Source: Firmicutes bacterium UBA2116
Lineage (GTDB): Bacteria > Bacillota > Clostridia > Tissierellales > Sedimentibacteraceae
NCBI GenBank assembly: GCA_002331025.1
Contig: DCYG01000033.1
Span: 39,764 to 103,763, forward strand
Direction of reading: 5' to 3'
DNA length: 64,000 nucleotides
Part shown: positions 42,707 to 51,838 of the stretch, in pieces
Position numbering within the stretch: the first letter of the stretch is position 1
How the letters are laid out: each line of letters begins with the position of its first letter
Notes under the pieces: model-generated
Database searches by the model: none
Told to the model about the DNA's origin: nothing
What the model saw: only the letters and a program-made list of their open reading frames with translations
Position numbers and translations under genes: made by a program

Positions 42707-44062
42707 ATGATTTGGGGTATTATGGAAGGTGTATTATTTTTACTTTCATTGCCCATGTTAAGGAACTCAATAAAAAAACAATCAAATGATATATGGAAAA
42801 AGTCTATTGTAAAAAACAAAACTAGAACAAAAATTTTATTCTCAAAACTAAAAGAAATTTTTCAGTTTATAATTGTTTTTGTTAGTTCTTGCTTTTTTAT
42901 TAGTATTATTCCAAGTACTATATTTCAAGCTGTTATGAGATTTTGGAAATTAACTTTTATAGCAACTTTTTCATCTATAATAGTAACATGGATTCAAGAA
43001 AAAAAAGAAAGTACAAGAAAGAATTTGCAAGGAGCTCTTTTTATAATTGGAATTATAACTACTATATTAACCTTTTTAATTGATATTGAATCTGTTGAAA
43101 GCATTGAACATTATAAATTATATTTATTGATACCATTATCAATATTTATTTCAATTTTATTTTTATTGATATTAAAGAAATTCAATAAAAAAGGAGAGTA
43201 CTTCAGCAAATCGTTAAATAGCATTAGAAAAGATTTATATTATAGAACAACAAATATTGATATACAGAATACAGGTAGTATAGAATTGTCAAAGACATGC
43301 GAAAGATACTTTGATAAATATTTAAAACATTACAATAAAATAGTATATATGGAGAAAATTGAATTTTCGAATTTATTAGGTAAATATAAGAATTTGTGGT
43401 ATCAACGGGTTGAAAGCATTGTAAAGAAAATGTATATAATTAGTTGCTTTATATTATTTGTAAGATTGCTATTTGGATTTGAGATGAAAATTATGTTAAA
43501 TATTGTTATAATGTTAACTTTTTATATCAATGTGATTTTTTTGAAAAATATTGATAAGGATGTATTGTGTAGAATTGCTATTATATATTTCTATAGAGAA
43601 TGGGGATATTGTTTATATTATAAAGGTAAGTGTAAATTTGTTGGAGATATACAACTAAATGAAACTTCCAAATACCACAAATATATTCATTCGGTTTTAG
43701 ATATAGCAGCTTTATGTAGGGCAGCTGTATATTGTGATAAATGCAATAATACAGAAGTGATAAAAGCTATTTCAAATGAGTTTTATGACCTATTTGATAA
43801 CTATACGAATGATATAGATTCAAATTGGATAAAAATACTTCCATTATGGATTGTATCATTGTTTGAGTTTAACATTCACGGTAAATTGGCTAAAGAAAAA
43901 GAAGTGGTATTGAGGCAATATTGTAAATGTAAAAGTGAAAGACATGCAATTGACTCATTTCTGTATAGTTTTTGGGTAGACATGACAAGCCAAATGCCCA
44001 ATAAAAAAATAGGTATTTTTATTCATGAATTCATGAATAGTTTAGATTGTGAAATTAGTTAG
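42707..44062 (+). CDS. Unknown membrane protein with hydrophobic N-terminal half and soluble C-terminus
   Basis: I recognise no family. About 450 residues: a possible first segment (MIWGIMEGVLFLLSL), then at least four hydrophobic stretches between 45 and 155 (FQFIIVFVSSCFFISIIPSTIF, LTFIATFSSIIVTW, GALFIIGIITTILTFLI, LYLLIPLSIFISILFLLIL), two more near 245-285, and a polar region to the end containing paired cysteines (CDKCNN). The start is unclear: TTG 42701, ATG 42707 and ATG 42722 all lack a good ribosome site, and an in-frame TAA lies at 42689. The gene may be 5'-truncated. Debris lies on both sides. Confidence 0.5.
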   Translation: MIWGIMEGVLFLLSLPMLRNSIKKQSNDIWKKSIVKNKTRTKILFSKLKEIFQFIIVFVSSCFFISIIPSTIFQAVMRFWKLTFIATFSSIIVTWIQEKKESTRKNLQGALFIIGIITTILTFLIDIESVESIEHYKLYLLIPLSIFISILFLLILKKFNKKGEYFSKSLNSIRKDLYYRTTNIDIQNTGSIELSKTCERYFDKYLKHYNKIVYMEKIEFSNLLGKYKNLWYQRVESIVKKMYIISCFILFVRLLFGFEMKIMLNIVIMLTFYINVIFLKNIDKDVLCRIAIIYFYREWGYCLYYKGKCKFVGDIQLNETSKYHKYIHSVLDIAALCRAAVYCDKCNNTEVIKAISNEFYDLFDNYTNDIDSNWIKILPLWIVSLFEFNIHGKLAKEKEVVLRQYCKCKSERHAIDSFLYSFWVDMTSQMPNKKIGIFIHEFMNSLDCEIS

Positions 44063-44654
44063 TTTTATAAAGATGAATTTTACTGTTAAATTTTCTGTAT
44101 ATAATAGTGTATTCTGATGATGAAGAGAAAGTGAATTTTGTTTTAAAAAATTTTATTGAAAAAAGCGCATATGAATTAGAAGCTATAACTACCTTGGATT
44201 ATGTTGCAACATTTATGTTAGGTGAAGTACATTCGGATTCTCAGATTATTTAAAACAGCAATTGGAAATTCTGAAGAAATGCGGATATGTAGCATAAACA
44301 GGATTGTGCTATTCGTTTATATATGTTTATGGAGGGCTCATGGGTATAGTATACATTAAATAACTATTCTGAAAAATCAATATAAATTAAAAAAGAAGGA
44401 ATCTTTAAAATATTTGCATGACAAAGGGTGTCATACGTGGGTAAGTATATAACCATATCCTACCCCTAATTTTATCGAGCAAGACATAATTGATATTTTG
44501 ATCGTAAACAATATTAAAAACGAAAAAATTAGAGAAATAATTCTATAAAATCTTACAAGTAGTTGTTTAAAATTACCTAAATTTCACTAAAATATAAAAT
44601 ATTTGCATAAAATTATAGTATAATTTAAGGAAGGTTACTAATAGTACAAGTTGT
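44063..44654. other. Gene-free stretch with decayed coding debris
   Basis: No intact gene. Near 44106-44255 one frame reads SDDEEKVNFVLKNFIEK SAYELEAITTLDYVATFML before stops, so it is a gene fragment that I cannot assign. The rest (44260-44654) shows nothing I can support. Confidence 0.4.
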
Positions 44655-44800
44655 TTGAAGTACAATTTGGTCAATCCCTGAACTTTCAGAAGAATTCTTT
44701 CCGCTGGATACTGAGTTTAATCTTTATGTAAAAAATCTGATAATTGATTTTACATCACATTATCAGATTTTTCTATACAACTTGTTATTATGTGCTTACG
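44655..44800 (+). mobile_element. IS66 right-end relic with terminator hairpin
   Basis: The end of TnpC and the right end of an IS66 element, aligned by eye with 16724-16857: the last codons (FGQSLNFQKNSFRWI-type), the 29-base block starting TGTAAAAAATCTG, a 14-bp stem AAAAATCTGATAAT/ATTATCAGATTTTT (44731-44772), and a terminus ...TATGTGCTTAC near 44800. The rest of the element is absent. Confidence 0.75.
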
Positions 44801-44918
44801 ATAATTCTGTAAATTTCTTGTATTTAGTGTTTTGTATTTGCTTTTCCCTCTTATTTTAATTATACTGATATTGGTTTAATTTAGATAAAACGGATGACCT
44901 TATTGGAGAAGAACACAT

Positions 44919-46895
44919 ATGAAAAAAAAGAATGTTATAGTTGTTATCACCTTTTTTATGCTTATCTTGATAATTCAATTTTTTATAACTAATAATGAAA
45001 AATATTTAACCGAAGACGAAATCAAGTGGCTTAAGGAGCAGGAAGCCATAATTTATGCTGCAAATGAAAATGCTCCGCCGCTGCGCTTTGTTGATGAAAT
45101 AGATAACCAGTATAAGGGAGTCGTCGTTGATGTTGTAAATCAGCTGTCATTGGAGCTGGGAATAGATATACAGACTGTACCGATGAAATGGGATGATGCA
45201 TTATTATCGTTAAAAGAAGGTCGCACACAAATGTGCGACATGTTTATAAATAGAGAAAGAAGCCAGCATTACTTATTTACAGACCCAATATATAATTTAA
45301 GAACTGTCTTATTGACGAGGGCGGATGATAATTTTGATACAGGAAATATTAATAGTATGAGAATTGCAACGGAATTAGGTGATTATGCTAACAGCTATTT
45401 AATCGAGAATTATCCTGATGCCGAATTAATATATACACATAATGTTGAAGAAGGGCTTGAACTGTTTTTAAATGGAACAGTCGATGCAGTTATAGGAGAT
45501 GAACCTATCATAACTTTTCTATTGGTAGAAAGGAATGAAAATCTTAATCCTAAATACAGTAATATAATTCTGTATCAACAGGAGGTTGTATTTGCGGTAG
45601 CTAAAGATAAGCCTGAACTGGTACAGATTTTAAACAAGGCAATCCCCCAGCTTAAAAGTAAGGGGCAGTTAGAAAAAATTCAGCAGAAATGGTTTGGGAT
45701 ATCTACTCCTCTGACTGATACTGGTAATTCATCTGAATTAATTAAAACTATGATAATATCTCTTGTAATTGCTTCAATAGTAGTGGGAGGCATATTTACT
45801 TTAATTATATTCAATAATTTCTCATTACAAAGATTGGTGGAAAAAAGAACGACAGAATTAGAAAACAGCAGAAATGAACTGCAAATAATATTTGACGGTA
45901 TATCTGAATTTATGCTTGTTGTTGCTAAGGATAAAAAAGTATTGAAGATTAACAAAAGTTTTGATGATTATATTGCAAATAATGAATCGAGGTTCAGAAA
46001 TGTTAAGTGTACTGAATATATAAGTAAATTTTGCGGCGACTGCACCAATTGCCTGCTTGATGATGTATATCAGCATAAAAAGAAGGTTAATAAGGAAGTC
46101 ACGGTTGGACATGATGCCTTTGAAATGAATTTCCAGCCTTTAAAGGATGGTAACAATACTATTCTCATTACGATTAAAAATATTACACTTGATAAAATTA
46201 ATCGAAATAAAATGCTACAAACAAATAAGATGATAGCAGTAGGTCAACTGGCCGCCGGTTTAGCTCACGAAATCAGAAATCCGCTGGGAATAATAAGGAC
46301 ACAAAGCTACCTGATAAGGCTCAATGAAAAGATTGATGATGCAGCATACAAATCTTTGGATTATATAGATGTGGCTGTAAAAAGAGCAAGTAAAATAATC
46401 GATAATATTTTAAGCTTTTCAAGATTTTCAAGCAAGGCAGAGAAATTAATCGATGTGAATCAATTGATCGAAGGATTAATAGAAATACACAATGAAGCCA
46501 TAAATAAATACAGGATTATTGTCAATGTAGAAAGCAATATTAAGGAACAAATACAATTAAATGTTGAAAGTATCGAACATATTATATTGAATTTAATATC
46601 TAATTCGATTGACGCCATGAATGATGGAGGAATATTAGGATTAAAAACAAAGGTTGAAGATAATATTTTTACAATCATATGTGAAGATAACGGATCTGGA
46701 ATAGATGAACATAACATTAACAATATATTTGATCCTTTTTTTACAACAAAAGAGTTAGGTAAAGGCACGGGTCTCGGACTGTTTATCGTATATTCGGAGG
46801 TTGAAAAATTAGGCGGAAAAATTGATGTTAAAAGCAAAATAGGCGAAGGTACGACATTTATAATTACGATACCTTTAGAAAGGAAGAAAAATTGA
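44919..46895 (+). CDS. Membrane sensor histidine kinase with periplasmic solute-binding domain
   Basis: A 658-residue hybrid. It has a membrane anchor at 5-24, a bacterial solute-binding family 3 domain at about 30-250 (EEQEAIIYAANENAPPLRFVDEIDN-like start and WFGISTP end), a second membrane helix at 268-296, a PAS-like region with a cysteine cluster (KFCGDCTNCLL) at about 315-435, HisKA with H450 in AGLAHEIRNPLG, and an HATPase with NLISNSIDAMND, EDNGSGID and TTKELGKGTGLGL. Family 3 domains usually bind amino acids, so it is probably an extracellular amino-acid sensor. It overlaps the sigma-54 activator gene by one base, so the two form a two-component pair. Confidence 0.88.
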   Translation: MKKKNVIVVITFFMLILIIQFFITNNEKYLTEDEIKWLKEQEAIIYAANENAPPLRFVDEIDNQYKGVVVDVVNQLSLELGIDIQTVPMKWDDALLSLKEGRTQMCDMFINRERSQHYLFTDPIYNLRTVLLTRADDNFDTGNINSMRIATELGDYANSYLIENYPDAELIYTHNVEEGLELFLNGTVDAVIGDEPIITFLLVERNENLNPKYSNIILYQQEVVFAVAKDKPELVQILNKAIPQLKSKGQLEKIQQKWFGISTPLTDTGNSSELIKTMIISLVIASIVVGGIFTLIIFNNFSLQRLVEKRTTELENSRNELQIIFDGISEFMLVVAKDKKVLKINKSFDDYIANNESRFRNVKCTEYISKFCGDCTNCLLDDVYQHKKKVNKEVTVGHDAFEMNFQPLKDGNNTILITIKNITLDKINRNKMLQTNKMIAVGQLAAGLAHEIRNPLGIIRTQSYLIRLNEKIDDAAYKSLDYIDVAVKRASKIIDNILSFSRFSSKAEKLIDVNQLIEGLIEIHNEAINKYRIIVNVESNIKEQIQLNVESIEHIILNLISNSIDAMNDGGILGLKTKVEDNIFTIICEDNGSGIDEHNINNIFDPFFTTKELGKGTGLGLFIVYSEVEKLGGKIDVKSKIGEGTTFIITIPLERKKN

Positions 46896-48277
46896 TGACA
46901 GGCTTATTTAAAATTCTGATTGTGGATGATGATGCTGATTACAGAGAAACATACAGGATGCTATTAGTCAAGAAAGGGTATATAATTGCTGTTGCAGCTT
47001 CTGCTGAAGAAGCATATAAGTTAATGGACAAGGAATTTTATCCGTTAATTATCAGTGACATTATGATGCCCGGAGTTAGTGGTGTTGAATTTTTAAAGGA
47101 AGTAAAGGATAAGTATAATAAAAGTGTAGAAGTAATAATGGTTACAGGATACGGAAGTGTAGAAACCGCTGTGCAAACTATGAAATTAGGTGCATTTGGA
47201 TATTTCATTAAAAGTCATAATCCGGAAGAGTTGATACTGGAAATAGAAAAGGTGCATAAAATATTTTCACTCCAGAATGTTAATGAAATTAATAAAAACA
47301 GCAAGAAAAGCCGATATCTTTATACCAGCAAGAATAAACAGATGCAAAGAGTTTATGAAATGGTGGAACAGGTTGCACAAAGTAATTCAAATGTGTTGAT
47401 AACGGGAGAATCAGGAGTAGGAAAGGAAATAATCGCTAACATGATTCACGATAAAAGCAGCAGATCAAATAAGCCGTTTATTCCGATAAATTGCGGATAC
47501 TTTTCTACCGGTTTAATAGAGTCGGAGCTTTTCGGACACGAAAAGGGTGCATTTACAGGAGCTACTATAAGAAGAATCGGGCATCTTGAGGAAGCTAACG
47601 AGGGTACGGTTTTTTTAGATGAGATAGGTGATATGGAAGAAGGAACTCAGGTAAAACTGCTTAGGGTTCTGGAAACAAGACAGATAGAGCGTATTGGTTC
47701 TAATAAGCTTATAGATGTTGACTTCAGATTAGTATCTGCCACAAATAAAGATTTAGTGAAAGCTGTTGCAGACGGTAAATTCCGTGAAGATTTATTTTTT
47801 AGAATTAATACTATAGAAATTAATATTCCTCCATTAAGGCAAAGGAAAGAAGATATTGAAGATTTAATATATTTTCTATTAAAAAGATACAGTAAAGAAA
47901 TGGGTAAGGGTATTGTTGATATAGATGAAAACACAAAACAACAGTTATTAAACTATAATTATCCCGGTAATATCAGAGAGTTGAAAAATATTATTGAAAG
48001 GCTGGTCGTATTATCAAGAGGGAACATATTAAAGGATGAATTGTTTAAAAGCTCAAAATTATTAAACAATGACACAGAGGAGAAAGAAACCAATAATAAA
48101 TTAAGCAGCTATAAAGAAGCTAAAAAGAATTTTGAAATTGAATATATCAAAGAGGTGTTAAAAAGCTGCAACAATAATATTACACATGCCGCTAGGCAAA
48201 TGGATATCAGCAGAAGACAACTTTTCAATAAAATAGTTGAATATGACCTTAAAGAGTATTCTAATGATACAAATTAA
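46895..48277 (+). CDS. NtrC-type sigma-54-dependent response regulator
   Basis: A 460-residue regulator in three parts. The receiver domain (1-120) has VDDDADYRE and phospho-acceptor Asp in IISDIMMPG. The AAA+ domain (about 150-370) has Walker A GESGVGKE and the GAFTGA loop that contacts sigma-54. A Fis-type helix-turn-helix is at the C-terminus (NNITHAARQMDISRRQLFNKI). ATG 46895 follows AAGGAAG by 9 bases; the TTG at 46892 is less likely. It should activate the promoter at 48385 once phosphorylated by the upstream kinase. Confidence 0.9.
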   Translation: MTGLFKILIVDDDADYRETYRMLLVKKGYIIAVAASAEEAYKLMDKEFYPLIISDIMMPGVSGVEFLKEVKDKYNKSVEVIMVTGYGSVETAVQTMKLGAFGYFIKSHNPEELILEIEKVHKIFSLQNVNEINKNSKKSRYLYTSKNKQMQRVYEMVEQVAQSNSNVLITGESGVGKEIIANMIHDKSSRSNKPFIPINCGYFSTGLIESELFGHEKGAFTGATIRRIGHLEEANEGTVFLDEIGDMEEGTQVKLLRVLETRQIERIGSNKLIDVDFRLVSATNKDLVKAVADGKFREDLFFRINTIEINIPPLRQRKEDIEDLIYFLLKRYSKEMGKGIVDIDENTKQQLLNYNYPGNIRELKNIIERLVVLSRGNILKDELFKSSKLLNNDTEEKETNNKLSSYKEAKKNFEIEYIKEVLKSCNNNITHAARQMDISRRQLFNKIVEYDLKEYSNDTN

Positions 48278-48299
48278 TAGATAGGAAAAAAAGTGCTAT

Positions 48300-48330
48300 G
48301 AAAAATATTTCCATGCGAAAGTATTTTCCA
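48300..48330. promoter_or_regulatory. Tandem activator-site candidate (UAS) for the sigma-54 promoter
   Basis: Two 14-bp direct repeats, GAAAAATATTTCCA (48300-48313) and GAAAGTATTTTCCA (48317-48330), three bases apart. Each is itself a partial palindrome. They lie 55-85 bp upstream of the -24/-12 promoter, a typical activator distance. An AAGTGCT/AGCGCTT pair flanks them and also forms a terminator-like stem for the regulator gene. Confidence 0.5.
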
Positions 48331-48384
48331 AGCGCTTTTTTTATTTTATTGGCTTCATATCAACATTATAGCAAACAATTATAT

Positions 48385-48400
48385 TGGCATGGCTTTTGCA
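48385..48400 (+). promoter_or_regulatory. Sigma-54 (-24/-12) promoter
   Basis: TGGCATG, four bases, TTGCA. This matches the consensus TGGCACG-N4-TTGCW except for C to T at the sixth position, with the invariant GG and GC correctly spaced. Transcription should begin near 48411 and run into nhaC and ortAB. Confidence 0.85.
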
Positions 48401-48442
48401 TATATTGTAGTATCTTTTAAAAATTATTATATGGAGGATTAT

Positions 48443-49876
48443 ATGGAAATTAATCAAAAGAAATTGGAATTTTACGGTGGTGAATGGATATCATTTATTC
48501 CATTCCTTGTATTCTTGGTATTAATAATCACAACTACATTCAAGTTTGGATCAATTTCGGATGGAGCTTTGTGGATACCTGCATTTATGGCAATTATAGT
48601 AGGGTTTTTCTTTGCAAAGAATAAAAAAGATTACTCAAATACTATAATTGAAGGTATGGCAAGTAAGGAAGCTTTAATTCCGGTTGTATGCTGGTTATTT
48701 GCCGGTGTTTTCTCAAGAATATTGAGAGATTCAGGTTTAGCTTTAGGTATAGCTGGTATTGCGGCTAATATGGGAGTGGGAAGCACGGCATTTACCATTA
48801 TATCATTTATTGCATGTGCAATATTTGCATCTGCAACTGGTACAGGCTTTGGTACCATCGCAACAGGAATGGGAGTTTTATATCCTGCGGCAGTTGCTCT
48901 AGGAGCATATCCGCCATTGGTTGCGGGAGCAATTATTTCAGGCGGAGCCTTTGGAGATAACTTAGCACCGGTTTCGGATACAACTATATGCTCAGCCACT
49001 TCACAAGGGGTAGATGTACCGGGTGTTGTTCGTTCAAGACTAAAATATGCAATTACGGCTGGAATTATAACAATAGTTTGTATTTTGATATTTGGACCTG
49101 CCAATGCAACTTCCGGCTCTTCTGTAGGTGCAATAGAGTACAATCCAAATACATTATTCATGTTTATACCTGTTATAGTTACTATAATTGTAGCAGTAAA
49201 AACAGGAGACATAATTATAGCTACTATCATCGGATCGGTAGTTGGAGTTATTACAGGTGTAACTGTAGGTTTGTTTGATTTTGTACAAATTGATGTTATT
49301 AATGCTGCTAAACCTGCAATATTCAGCGTTTATGGTGAAGGTCTTGACCGTACAATCGGCGGAGTTATACAAACAGGTTTAAGTAGTATGATTCAGGTTA
49401 TTCTCTTAGCTTTATTGCTTTTCGGTTCAATAGCAATAATGAGAAACGGTCAAGGAGATGTTAAACTATTAAATGCGCTGAACAAAGTTACAGACACCAG
49501 AGTCGGCGCTGAAATAACAATTTCTGTAATGATAATTACACTTTCAGCATTGATGGGATTAAATGCTCCTGCGATATTGGCAGTTGGTGCTTCGTTCGCT
49601 AAACCATTAGGACAAAAACATGGCATAAGTCCATACAGAGTTGCAAACTTAATGGATGCACAATCAAATACATTCGTTTATAGTCTGCCTTGGACTCCTG
49701 CTATTATATATACATTAGGGTTTGCAGCAGATAGTTCTGCTCCGCTAGGTGCTTTAGATATAGCACCGTTTGTATTCTATGCTTATGCTATGTTGGTTGT
49801 TATGTTCGCAACTATATTCCTTGGTATTGGACAAAATGACAATATGGATAAAATAAAGAAAGTAAAAAATGTATAA
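48443..49876 (+). CDS. nhaC: NhaC-family Na+/H+ antiporter-like transporter
   Basis: A 477-residue protein with about 11-12 membrane segments and the NhaC hallmarks: ASATGTGFGTIATGMGVLYPAAVALGAYPPLVAGAIISGGAFGDNLAPVSDTTICSA at about 125-185. Relatives exchange sodium for protons, and some carry amino or carboxylic acids. ATG 48443 follows GGAGG and lies downstream of the predicted sigma-54 start; the upstream ATG 48389 lies inside that promoter and is excluded. Co-location with ortAB and an amino-acid sensor suggests an amino-acid or metabolite antiporter, but this is inference. Confidence 0.85.
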   Translation: MEINQKKLEFYGGEWISFIPFLVFLVLIITTTFKFGSISDGALWIPAFMAIIVGFFFAKNKKDYSNTIIEGMASKEALIPVVCWLFAGVFSRILRDSGLALGIAGIAANMGVGSTAFTIISFIACAIFASATGTGFGTIATGMGVLYPAAVALGAYPPLVAGAIISGGAFGDNLAPVSDTTICSATSQGVDVPGVVRSRLKYAITAGIITIVCILIFGPANATSGSSVGAIEYNPNTLFMFIPVIVTIIVAVKTGDIIIATIIGSVVGVITGVTVGLFDFVQIDVINAAKPAIFSVYGEGLDRTIGGVIQTGLSSMIQVILLALLLFGSIAIMRNGQGDVKLLNALNKVTDTRVGAEITISVMIITLSALMGLNAPAILAVGASFAKPLGQKHGISPYRVANLMDAQSNTFVYSLPWTPAIIYTLGFAADSSAPLGALDIAPFVFYAYAMLVVMFATIFLGIGQNDNMDKIKKVKNV

Positions 49877-49890
49877 CAATTATTGATAAT

Positions 49891-49920
49891 AACAAGCATA
49901 TGCAAACACATATGCTTGTT
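49891..49920 (+). promoter_or_regulatory. Intercistronic hairpin between nhaC and ortA
   Basis: A perfect 12-bp stem: AACAAGCATATG (49891-49902), loop CAAACA, CATATGCTTGTT (49909-49920). Only a short T stretch follows. It may attenuate or stabilise part of the operon mRNA. Confidence 0.6.
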
Positions 49921-49949
49921 TGATTAAAATATATAAAGGAAGTGTAGAA

Positions 49950-50255
49950 ATGATAAAAAAAGGTGAATGGGTACTAATACACAGAAATGTTTTAGAGCCA
50001 TCGCAAAGAGCACCACAAGTACCGGAGGATACAAAACAAGTACCGCTTGAAATGTGGATAAAAGGATATTTGCAGGAAGATGCAAATATAGGAGACGAAG
50101 TAACAGTATTAACCAGAACCAAAAGAATAGAAAAAGGCACACTATTAGAAGACAATCCATATTACAAGCATGACTTTGGAAAATTTGTTCCTGAATTAAT
50201 ACAAATCAGTGACCAGGTAAAAGAAATATTATTCGGAGGTGCTGATAATGAGTAA
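49950..50255 (+). CDS. ortA: 2-amino-4-ketopentanoate thiolase, alpha subunit
   Basis: A 101-residue small subunit with the OrtA pattern EWVLIHRNVLEPSQRAPQVPEDTKQVPLEMWIKGYL, then GDEVTVLTRTKRIEKGTL and FVPELIQI. With OrtB it cleaves 2-amino-4-ketopentanoate with CoA to acetyl-CoA and alanine, the last step of clostridial ornithine breakdown. AAGGAAGTG precedes ATG 49950, and its end overlaps ortB by 8 bp. Other ornithine genes (racemase, aminomutase, dehydrogenase) are not in the window. Confidence 0.9.
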   Translation: MIKKGEWVLIHRNVLEPSQRAPQVPEDTKQVPLEMWIKGYLQEDANIGDEVTVLTRTKRIEKGTLLEDNPYYKHDFGKFVPELIQISDQVKEILFGGADNE

Positions 50256-51648
50256 AGATATGAGCTATTCAGGAGTAATGAGCAGAAGACCCGAAATAAT
50301 GAAGCAGGCAGCCGGAGTAGATTTCTCCCTGTTCGAAAGCGGTTCAATATCATTCGATTACGAAAGAATGATGAGAGAAGCAGGCTTCAGTATCGAAGAA
50401 ATACAAAAAATTCAGTTATCACACGGAGTAGGCAACACACCGATACTGGAACTGAGAAACCTGACAGAATTAGCAAGAAAATGTGCACCAAAAGGAAAAG
50501 GCGCAAGAATATTCATAAAAGACGAAGCAGCAAATGCATCAGGAAGCTTTAAAGCAAGAAGAGCGTCAACAGCAGTATATCAGGCAAAAAAACTTGGCTA
50601 CAAGGGAGTAGTTACGGCCACAAGCGGAAACTACGGAGCAGCAGTAGCATCACAAGCAGCAATGTACGGCTTAAAGTGCATAGTAGTCCAAGAATGCTAT
50701 GATTCAAAAGGAAAAGGACAGCCCGAAATAATAGAAAAAGCAAGAAAATGCGAAGCATTAGGAGCAGAAGTAGTACAGCTGTCAGTAGGACCCGAGTTAT
50801 TCTATTTATTCCTGACAATATTAGAGCAGACAGGATATTTCAATGCATCACTATACACACCATTTGCAATAGCAGGAGTAGAAACATTAGGATACGAAAT
50901 AGCAATGCAGTTCAGAGAAAAATACGGAAAAGATCCCGAAGTAGTATTGGCGACAAACGCAGGCGGAGGAAACCTTACAGGAACAGCAAGAGGGCTGAAA
51001 AAAGCAGGAGCAGAATCAAAGATAGTGGCAGCAAGCGTAGATTTATCAGGACTGCATATGGCTGCAGACACACAATTTAACAGAAAATCCTTTACGACAG
51101 GACATACCGGATTCGGAATGCCGTTTACAACATGGCCTGACAGATCAGACGTACCGAGGTCAGCAGCAAGACCATTGCGATATATGGACAGATACCTGAC
51201 GATCCGCCAAGGAGAAGTATTCTATATAACAGAAGCATTAGCAAGCTTAGAAGGATTAGAAAAAGGACCGGCAGGCAACACAGCATTAACAGCAGCGTTC
51301 TCATTAGCACAAGAAATGAATCAGGATGAAATGATAGTAGTACAAGAAACAGAATACACAGGAGCAGGAAAACACATACAACCACAGCTGTCATTTGCGA
51401 GAGAAAACGGGATAGAAATAAAATTCGGAGATCCAAAAGAAGAAGTACCCGGAAAGAACATCATACTTCCGTCACATCCATCCATGATAAAAGCACAGGA
51501 TGCAGACCTGGAGCATATGAGAAAATCACTTATAAAAAATGCAATAACAACATACAATGTGACACCAAACGATGCCGACATAGAGTTTTTGGCAGAAGAA
51601 ACAAAGACAGATGTTGAGTTTGTAAAAAATGTTTTGAAATCCCTATAA
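50248..51648 (+). CDS. ortB: 2-amino-4-ketopentanoate thiolase, beta subunit (PLP)
   Basis: A 466-residue fold-type II PLP enzyme. The catalytic Lys102 lies in ASGSFKARRAS, the phosphate loop in TNAGGGNLTGT, and the C-terminus EFLAEETKTDVEFVKNVLKSL is typical of OrtB. It forms the active thiolase with OrtA. ATG 50248 after GGAGG is preferred to GTG 50239. Codons are strongly A-ending (GCA, GGA, GTA, ATA) compared with nhaC and the rpiR region, suggesting high expression or different ancestry. A strong terminator follows at 51748. Confidence 0.92.
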   Translation: MSKDMSYSGVMSRRPEIMKQAAGVDFSLFESGSISFDYERMMREAGFSIEEIQKIQLSHGVGNTPILELRNLTELARKCAPKGKGARIFIKDEAANASGSFKARRASTAVYQAKKLGYKGVVTATSGNYGAAVASQAAMYGLKCIVVQECYDSKGKGQPEIIEKARKCEALGAEVVQLSVGPELFYLFLTILEQTGYFNASLYTPFAIAGVETLGYEIAMQFREKYGKDPEVVLATNAGGGNLTGTARGLKKAGAESKIVAASVDLSGLHMAADTQFNRKSFTTGHTGFGMPFTTWPDRSDVPRSAARPLRYMDRYLTIRQGEVFYITEALASLEGLEKGPAGNTALTAAFSLAQEMNQDEMIVVQETEYTGAGKHIQPQLSFARENGIEIKFGDPKEEVPGKNIILPSHPSMIKAQDADLEHMRKSLIKNAITTYNVTPNDADIEFLAEETKTDVEFVKNVLKSL

Positions 51649-51747
51649 TAGAGAGATTGATGTTGATGTCGTTGAGTGAAAATACTAAAATTACAGATAA
51701 AGAAATAATAGAATAGGAAAAACGCATAATCAATAGAATTATTTGAA

Positions 51748-51791
51748 CATCACAGGATTTAATTTAATAATCCTGTGATGTTTGTTTTTTT
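51748..51791 (+). terminator. Rho-independent terminator after ortB
   Basis: CATCACAGGATT (51748-51759), loop, AATCCTGTGATG (51769-51780), then TTTGTTTTTTT. It closes the nhaC-ortAB unit. Confidence 0.9.
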
Positions 51792-51838
51792 CTTAATAAT
51801 ATGACGGAACCAAATTTTTTAGATAGAAAAATAAAATG

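Noticed and set aside
48389..48442. Upstream ATG for nhaC
   Set aside because: It lies inside the sigma-54 promoter, before the expected transcript start.
50239..51648. Several long minus-strand and off-frame ORFs inside ortB
   Set aside because: They are by-products of the A-ending codon bias; they lack ribosome sites and family motifs.
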